A stretch of DNA of 64,000 nt from JASHPR01 sp963844655 (GTDB lineage: Bacteria > Actinomycetota > Actinomycetes > Streptosporangiales > Streptosporangiaceae). The DNA lies in the NCBI GenBank assembly GCA_963844655.1, contig CAWJPA010000007.1, positions 1,674,001 to 1,738,000 of the forward strand, in the 5' to 3' direction. Positions 59,037-64,000 of the stretch are shown here, one piece after another; position 1 is the first letter of the stretch, and every line of letters starts with the position of its first letter. The notes beneath the pieces are model-generated. The model saw only the letters and a program-made list of their open reading frames with translations. It was not told the origin of the DNA and searched no databases. The translations under genes and the position numbers were made by a program.

Positions 59037-59729
59037 ATGTACAAGCTCACCGGCGTGACCAAGACGTACCAGAAGGGCCGGGCGACCGTGGCCGCGCTCC
59101 AGGGTGTGGACCTGGACATCGGGGACGGCGAGTGGCTGGCCATCCAGGGCCCGACCGGGCACGGCAAGACCACGCTGCTGCAGATGCTGGGCGGCCTGGA
59201 CCGGCCCACGTCCGGCGAGGTGGACTTCGCCAGCCAGGATCTGGCCCGCTTGCGGGAAAGCAAGGTCACCAGGATCAGGGCAACGTCGATCGGGTTCATC
59301 TTCCAGACCTTCAACCTGGTGCAGACGCTGTCCGCACAGGAGAACGTCGAGACCGCGCTGGTGCCGCTCGGCATCAGCAGCGGCGAACGGCGGGCCCGGG
59401 CCGCGAAGGCCCTGGCTGACCTGGGGCTGGCCGACCGGGCGCGGCACCTGCCCTCGGAGCTGTCCGGCGGTCAGCAGCAGCGGGTGGCCATCGCCCGGGC
59501 GCTGGTCAAGGAGCCCAAGGTGCTGCTGGCCGACGAGCCCACCGGCAACCTCGACGAAGGCACTCGCGACGAGATCATCGGGCTGCTCGAGAAGCTGTGG
59601 CGGGAACGCGGGCTGACCCTGGTCCTGGTCACCCACGACAGCTCGGTCGCCCGCAGGGCGCAGCGCGTGGGCGTGATCAAGGACGGGAAGCTGTCGATCA
59701 GCCAGGACACCAACCGTGCCGCAACGTAA
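59037..59729 (+). CDS. ABC transporter ATP-binding protein (MacB/LolD type)
   Basis: A 230-residue ATPase with Walker A GPTGHGKT at residues 38-45 (His in place of the usual Ser/Cys), IGFIFQTFNLVQTLSAQENV as the Q-loop region, signature LSGGQQQRVAIARAL, Walker B VLLADEPTGNLD and the switch VLVTHDSSVA. It is the partner of the upstream permease. AGGAGAGGA precedes the ATG. A bidirectional hairpin spans its stop codon. Confidence 0.93.
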   Translation: MYKLTGVTKTYQKGRATVAALQGVDLDIGDGEWLAIQGPTGHGKTTLLQMLGGLDRPTSGEVDFASQDLARLRESKVTRIRATSIGFIFQTFNLVQTLSAQENVETALVPLGISSGERRARAAKALADLGLADRARHLPSELSGGQQQRVAIARALVKEPKVLLADEPTGNLDEGTRDEIIGLLEKLWRERGLTLVLVTHDSSVARRAQRVGVIKDGKLSISQDTNRAAT

Positions 59730-59751
59730 CGGCCGCCCCGGCCGTTACGTT
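59723..59751. terminator. Bidirectional hairpin between convergent genes
   Basis: A perfect 12-bp stem (AACGTAACGGCC / GGCCGTTACGTT) with a 5-nt loop starts in the last codons of the ABC ATPase gene and ends just before the stop of the convergent phosphatase. TCTC follows. Position and strength suggest termination in both directions. Confidence 0.75.
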
Positions 59752-59752
59752 C

Positions 59753-61831
59753 TCAGGACGGCGGCAGGGGCAACTCGCACCAGACGACCTTGCCGGTGGG
59801 CGTCCGGCGGGCGCCCCACCGCTGGGCGAGCTGGCTGACCACCTGCAGCCCGCGGCCCCGCTCGTCGTCATCGCCGGGGTGCCGCAGCCGGGGCAGGGCC
59901 GCGGAGTCATCCAGGACCTCGCATACCAGCCCGCCCTCACGGACCAGGCGCAGGGCGATGGCCCCGTGGGCGTACCGCACCGCGTTGGTGACCAGCTCGG
60001 AAGCGAGCAGCTCGGCGATCGGGACCAGCTCGGCCAGGCCCCAGCGGCGCAGCCGCCTGCGGACGAGGAGCCGGGCCCGGCGCGCGGAGGTCAGCTCGGC
60101 CGTGAGCTTCCAGGTGACGTGCTGATCCGGCCGCAGCCGCCGCAGCCTGGCCAGGAGCACGGCGATGTCGTCGCGCTGGTCGTCGGTGTAGACGCCCGCC
60201 AGCGTCGCCTTGCAGAGCTCCTCGAGCGGGCGTTCCGCCGCTCCCGGGCCGAAGATCTCGCGCAGCCGGGTGAGCCCCTCGTCGATGTCACTGGTCCGGG
60301 TCTCCACGAGCCCGTCGGTGTAGAGCACGAGCAGGCTGCCGTCTTTGATCTTGAATGTCTTGCTCTGGATCGGCCCCGACCCGATGCCGAGCGGCGGGGC
60401 GGGCGCGACGTCCAGATACTCCCGGGTGCTGTCCGGCCCCACCAGCAGCGGGGGCAGGTGGCCCGCCGAGGCGACCTCGCAGTTGCCGGAGACCGCGTCG
60501 AAGACCGCGTACACGCACGTGGCGAAGTGCGGCTCGCGCACGCCGAGCTCGTGCATGAGCTCGTCGAGTTGCTGCAGCGTCTCCGCGGGCGGCAGCTCAA
60601 GCCGGGCCAGGGTGCGGATCGCGGTGCGCAGCCGGCCCATGGTGACCGCGGCCCGGACCCCGTGCCCGGCCACGTCCCCGACGACGAGGGCCACCCGGCC
60701 GCCCGGCAGCGCGATCGACTCGTACCAGTCGCCGCCCACCTCGATCATCTTGCTGCCCGGCAGGTACCGGTGACGGACCTCGACCGAGGACGGCGCGGAG
60801 AGCCCGGTCGGCAGCAGGCTGCGCTGCAGGGTCAGCGCGGTGGCGCGCTCCCGGCTGTACCGCCGGGCGTTGTCGATGAAGATCGCCGCGCGGGTGGCGA
60901 ACTCCATGCCGATCTCGGTGTCATACGGGTCGAAGCGGCGGAAGCCCACCGACCGGGTGCAGACGAAGAACCCGAGCGTGGTTCCCCGGGCGATCAGCGG
61001 CAGCAGCAGCATCGAGGTGCCGGACAGCAGCTTGCTCATGGGGGTGCGCCGCATGGACCGGGCCAGGCCCACGGCCATGTCGTTGGCCAGGTCCTGCAGG
61101 ACCGGCTTGCCGGTCTCCAGGCACTTGGTATGCGGGGATTCGGGCGGGTACTGGAGGATTTCGCCGATCGGGAACGTCGCGTCCCATCCGGCGTTGTCGT
61201 CGTCGTGGGCGACCGCGAGCCGCCGGACCACATGCGTTCCCTCGTGCGTCCCGGCGGGCATCTCGTCGGCGCCGACCAGGCTCTCCAGGACCAGCAGGCC
61301 AGCGGAATTGCAGAAGTGCGGGACGATGATGCTGACCAGCGCCGGCGCCACCTGGTCGAGGTCGAGCGCCCCGCCGGTCTTGGAGATCGTGCCGTCGAGC
61401 AGCGCGCGGCGCATCACCGCAGGGTCGAGGAACCGCTCCTCCGACGGCGGCGCGATGCGCAGGATCACCAGCGCCACGAGGCGCGGGTCGGCCGAGCGGA
61501 CCGGCTGGACCGTGACCACCGCGTCCGCGTCGTGTCCGTTGGCGGTCTTGACTGACAGCACGGCCGTGCCCTCGCGGTCGGAGCAGGCGGCGTCGATGAG
61601 CCCGGGCAGGCCGCTGCCGTACGAGGATCCGGTGATCAGGCTGCCCAGCTCGACGCCGAGCAGCGGTTCGGGAGCCTCGGCCAGGATCTCGCCAGCGGCG
61701 CGATCATGCTGCAAGATCACGCCGGCTTTGTCGACGCCGACCGTCAGCGTCCTGGCTGATGTGCTGGACAGGAGCGCGCTGATGTCAGCTGCCATTCCGG
61801 ATGTCACCACCCGACGCGCTCCCTTCGGCAA
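59753..61831 (-). CDS. Sensor PP2C phosphatase with PAS-like, GAF and HATPase domains
   Basis: A 692-residue cytosolic signalling protein. In order: a PAS-like domain (about 20-130), a GAF-like domain (about 145-320), a SpoIIE-type PP2C phosphatase (about 350-550) with VGGDWYES, VGDVAGHGV and RDDIAVL metal-binding segments, and a C-terminal anti-sigma-factor-like ATPase (about 565-690) with ASELVTNAVRYA. It combines a phosphatase and an anti-sigma kinase in one chain. In-frame starts include 61831 and 61795. It is divergent from the ribokinase. Confidence 0.9.
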   Translation of the reverse strand: MPKGARRVVTSGMAADISALLSSTSARTLTVGVDKAGVILQHDRAAGEILAEAPEPLLGVELGSLITGSSYGSGLPGLIDAACSDREGTAVLSVKTANGHDADAVVTVQPVRSADPRLVALVILRIAPPSEERFLDPAVMRRALLDGTISKTGGALDLDQVAPALVSIIVPHFCNSAGLLVLESLVGADEMPAGTHEGTHVVRRLAVAHDDDNAGWDATFPIGEILQYPPESPHTKCLETGKPVLQDLANDMAVGLARSMRRTPMSKLLSGTSMLLLPLIARGTTLGFFVCTRSVGFRRFDPYDTEIGMEFATRAAIFIDNARRYSRERATALTLQRSLLPTGLSAPSSVEVRHRYLPGSKMIEVGGDWYESIALPGGRVALVVGDVAGHGVRAAVTMGRLRTAIRTLARLELPPAETLQQLDELMHELGVREPHFATCVYAVFDAVSGNCEVASAGHLPPLLVGPDSTREYLDVAPAPPLGIGSGPIQSKTFKIKDGSLLVLYTDGLVETRTSDIDEGLTRLREIFGPGAAERPLEELCKATLAGVYTDDQRDDIAVLLARLRRLRPDQHVTWKLTAELTSARRARLLVRRRLRRWGLAELVPIAELLASELVTNAVRYAHGAIALRLVREGGLVCEVLDDSAALPRLRHPGDDDERGRGLQVVSQLAQRWGARRTPTGKVVWCELPLPPS

Positions 61832-62332
61832 CGGACGTGGCTTGTTCGCCTATTATGAAGCAAGTTCCCGCGTATTGAGAAAGAATGCTCTGCTCACCTA
61901 GCGTGAACTAGCGCCAATGGCCGCGATGGAGGGGTCCCACGGCTGGCCTGAGCGCGATCTCCCAGTCCTGGCCGCCGTCGTGCGAGTTCCGTAGACCCAT
62001 CCCGTGAGCTCTTGCTGATCTTGCAAACGATGCCTCAAGCTTCCGGTCAGCTAGCGTTCAGCCCGCGCCTCGGCTGCCCGCGTATTTTCATGATCCGGTA
62101 GCGAAACCCGCTTATATGACGGGTTTCGCTACCGGATCATGAACATGAAATGTAAGTCAGAGCCATGGTTTGTCCAGTTACGGGCGAGGTTTTCCTGGCG
62201 CTTCCCCGCCTTCTGCCTTCCTGGGCATCGCGATCTTCGCCGGCTGGGGCCGGATCTGCCAAGGTGGTCAGGTACACCGAAGGGGCGGCGGGCTGGTTCC
62301 CGCGGTGCCCGCGAACCGGCGAGGAGGCTGCC
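61832..62332. other. 501-bp intergenic region between the sensor phosphatase and ribokinase genes
   Basis: I see no supported gene. It contains a 24-bp perfect stem-loop (62087-62143). The part next to the phosphatase is less GC-rich and may hold its promoter. An upstream in-frame extension of the ribokinase reading runs through the hairpin's right flank but has no family content. Confidence 0.55.
62087..62143. repeat. 24-bp perfect inverted repeat with 9-nt loop
   Basis: The arms begin TTCATGATCCGG and end with the complementary CCGGATCATGAA; all 24 positions pair, with an AT-rich loop. It is clearly lower in GC than the surroundings. Candidates are a transcription terminator, a regulator target, or a small mobile hairpin element. 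Confidence 0.8.
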
Positions 62333-63274
62333 ATGCCAGGCCGCCCGCGGCTCACCGTCCTCGGGAGCCTGAACACCGACATCTCGGTAGCGGTGCGGCG
62401 CCTGCCCGGCCCCGGCGAGACTGTGCTCGGCCCGGGCGCGGTCATCGCGCCCGGCGGCAAGGGGTCGAACCAGGCCGTGGCCGCCGCCCGGCTAGGTGGC
62501 GCGGTGTGCATGGTGGGCTGCACCGGCGACGATGATTTCGCCCGGATGGCCCGGTCCGCTCTGCAGGCCGAGGGTATCGACATCAGCGGGGTGCGGGCGG
62601 TCCCTGGCACGGCCACGGGCGTGGCGCTGATCACGGTGGACGCCACGGGCGAGAACATGATCACGGTCGCTTCGGGGGCGAATGGCCAGGTCGGCGACGC
62701 CGAGACCGCGGCGGCCCTGGCGGTTCCCAGCGACCTGCTGGTGCTGTCGGCCGAGATCCCAGTCGGCGTCATCGGGGCCGTCCTGGCCAAGGCCCAGACC
62801 GCCGGGGTGCCCTGCCTGCTCAACCTGGCCCCTGCCCCGGCCGACCCGGACGCGCTGCTGCGGGGCGGGCTGGCCTGGCTGGTGGTGAACGAGTCCGAGG
62901 CCGCGGCAGTCCTCGGCCATCCCGTGGCCGGGCTGGCCGAGGCCGGCGCGGCCGCGCAGGACCTGCTTGGGCGCGGCCCGGAGTATGCGGTGGTCACGGC
63001 CGGGGCGCACGGGTCCGCGCTGGCCGGCCCGGGCACCCGCGAGCTCATTCCGGCGCTCAGCGTGGACAGCGTTGACAGCGTGGGCGCCGGTGACGCGTTC
63101 GTGGCCGCGCTCAGCGTGACGCTGGCCGCGGGAGTGCCGGCCGCCGATGCGGTGCGCGCCGCGTCCGCGGCCGGGGCCACGGCCGCCACCCGGCGCGGCA
63201 CCCAGGACGCACTCCCGCGTCCCCCAGACATCCTCGCGACAACGGGGATGACTTGGCCCGTCTCCCTCGACTAA
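62333..63274 (+). CDS. rbsK: Ribokinase (PfkB family)
   Basis: A 313-residue carbohydrate kinase. LTVLGSLNTDISVAVRRLPGPGE opens the sugar-binding domain, with the conserved GSxNTD and PGPGET, and APGGKGSNQAVAAARLGG follows. The C-terminal DSVGAGDAFVAALSV contains the catalytic Asp of the GAGD motif. It phosphorylates ribose (or a related sugar) with ATP. GAGGAGG lies 5 nt before the ATG. No ribose transporter genes are adjacent. Confidence 0.9.
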   Translation: MPGRPRLTVLGSLNTDISVAVRRLPGPGETVLGPGAVIAPGGKGSNQAVAAARLGGAVCMVGCTGDDDFARMARSALQAEGIDISGVRAVPGTATGVALITVDATGENMITVASGANGQVGDAETAAALAVPSDLLVLSAEIPVGVIGAVLAKAQTAGVPCLLNLAPAPADPDALLRGGLAWLVVNESEAAAVLGHPVAGLAEAGAAAQDLLGRGPEYAVVTAGAHGSALAGPGTRELIPALSVDSVDSVGAGDAFVAALSVTLAAGVPAADAVRAASAAGATAATRRGTQDALPRPPDILATTGMTWPVSLD

Positions 63275-63507
63275 CGATCTTCAACGGTGGGGTTACCGCT
63301 CCGCCGCGGTCAGCCCGCCGCATCGGGATACCTCATGACACAGCCGTAGCGCACTGCGCGCCCGGTCACCAGAGGGGAAGCCCGCCAGGGCCAGTAACCC
63401 CCGGCGATTAAGCGGCTGGCTGCCAGCGTCCAGCCGAGCCGGCGCAGACTGTGGTCCGGGGTCCTTCGGCGTGACTGCGTTGCGGTCGGTTCGCCCGCCT
63501 GCGCCGG

Positions 63508-64000
63508 TCAGCGGTGTCCGGTCTGGGTTGCCTGTTTGGCGAGCGCGCGAGCGTGGAGTGCTGCGAGCAGTCGTTCGGCGGCTGGGTTGGGCCGGTGTCG
63601 CTTCGGGAGGTAGGCGCCGACGTAGCGGGTGGGGTGGGGGGTGATCTGGAGGTCGCGCACGTCGGGGCGGCCGGTGAGGGCGAGGCTGGGCACGAGGGCG
63701 ACGCCGACCCCGGCGCCGACGAGGGCGCTCATGAAGCGGTAGTCGCTGGAGCGGCAGGCGACACGGGGATGGAAACCACTGACCGCAGCGAGCATGTCGA
63801 GGACGCCGCCAGTGTCGCCCCACCCGTGGATCCAGCGTTCGCCGGCGAACTCGGCCAGGCTGACGGCCGGACTGCCGGCCAGCGGGTGGCCTGCGGGAAC
63901 CAGCAGCCGGAGAGGGTCAGCCACCAGCGCGGTGTAGGTGCCAGGTCCGGCGGCGGCCGTCCAGGCGCGCGGCGGCTGAGGAGTGTGGAAGTGGTAGACG
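63508..64000 (-). CDS. LysR-family regulator, C-terminal part (runs off the window)
   Basis: The 3' part of a minus-strand gene whose 5' end lies beyond the right edge. The frame stays open to the last base. The readable 163 residues are a LysR substrate-binding domain: LVPAGHPLAGSPAVSLAEFAGERWI, then VGAGVGVALVPSLALTG and a final PAAERLLAALHARA helix. The DNA-binding HTH must lie outside. A GTG at 63924 is only an internal codon. Effector and targets are unknown. The 233-bp gap to the ribokinase holds nothing that I can support. Confidence 0.85.
   Translation of the reverse strand, partial: VYHFHTPQPPRAWTAAAGPGTYTALVADPLRLLVPAGHPLAGSPAVSLAEFAGERWIHGWGDTGGVLDMLAAVSGFHPRVACRSSDYRFMSALVGAGVGVALVPSLALTGRPDVRDLQITPHPTRYVGAYLPKRHRPNPAAERLLAALHARALAKQATQTGHR

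Noticed and set aside
1..64000. tRNA or rRNA genes
   Set aside because: No cloverleaf with a T-arm GGTTCGAATCC-like sequence and no rRNA-like stretch was seen outside coding genes.

Overview
The window is very GC-rich chromosomal DNA from a filamentous actinomycete. Several features support this. There is a conservon-type signalling operon (histidine kinase, roadblock protein, DUF742 protein, small GTPase). Two stage II sporulation E-like phosphatases are present. Mycothiol-type proteins (a DinB-fold enzyme and an Rv2466c-like nitroreductase) and a pepN / nitroreductase / rpiB neighbourhood match the M. tuberculosis Rv2467-Rv2466c-Rv2465c order. A hopanoid operon of actinobacterial type completes the picture. 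Streptosporangiales or a related order is a plausible placement, but that is inference. I saw no rRNA or tRNA gene, CRISPR array, transposase or phage module.

Layout. 0-13 kb: an ECF/SigE-type sigma factor with a membrane-anchored partner, dapB, a YccF membrane protein, an ArsR/SRPBCC pair, a LysE exporter, a TetR-controlled FAD monooxygenase, an acyl-CoA ligase, an NfeD-SPFH pair, a P450 with an IclR regulator, and menA. 13-28 kb: NERD protein, amidase, a small Cys-repeat lipoprotein between two intergenic tandem repeats, an MMPL transporter, malQ, a DinB-fold protein, pepN, a mycothiol-dependent nitroreductase, aldehyde dehydrogenase, rpiB, a SET-domain protein and an Asp/Glu racemase. 28-36 kb: a PQQ-like beta-propeller lipoprotein, an ABC ATPase/permease pair, MarR plus an NDH-2/FSP1-like flavoprotein, a short Arg-tailed protein and an Eis-type acetyltransferase. 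36-42 kb: the conservon (minus strand) and a membrane PP2C phosphatase.

42-52 kb: a hopanoid operon whose genes overlap or abut for most of its length: hpnC, hpnD, hpnE, polyprenyl diphosphate synthase, squalene-hopene cyclase, an HpnG-IspH fusion, hpnH. HpnC/D/E would make squalene from the farnesyl diphosphate supplied by the polyprenyl synthase. Shc cyclises squalene, HpnH adds the adenosyl group and HpnG removes adenine. The fused IspH is the last MEP-pathway enzyme, which supplies the isoprenoid precursors. The 686-bp region upstream carries a dense set of TGAC/GTCA half-sites, including three TGAC-N6-GTCA boxes. Directly downstream, 52.4-57.2 kb, are three tandem GT-C membrane glycosyltransferase paralogues, two of which share a nearly identical 188-bp tract.

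57-64 kb: a MacB-like permease with two poly-glycine insertions and its ATPase, a sensor-phosphatase-kinase protein (PAS-like/GAF/PP2C/HATPase), a ribokinase, and the C-terminal part of a LysR regulator running off the right edge.

The most notable observations are the HpnG-IspH fusion, the repeated palindromic boxes before the hopanoid operon, the repeat-rich tail of the conservon kinase, the long cvnC/cvnD overlap, the GT-C triplication, and several strong palindromes (34-bp TetR operator, paired ArsR operators, a 24-bp perfect stem near 62.1 kb). All assignments rest on reading the sequence and remembered family motifs; no database search was run.
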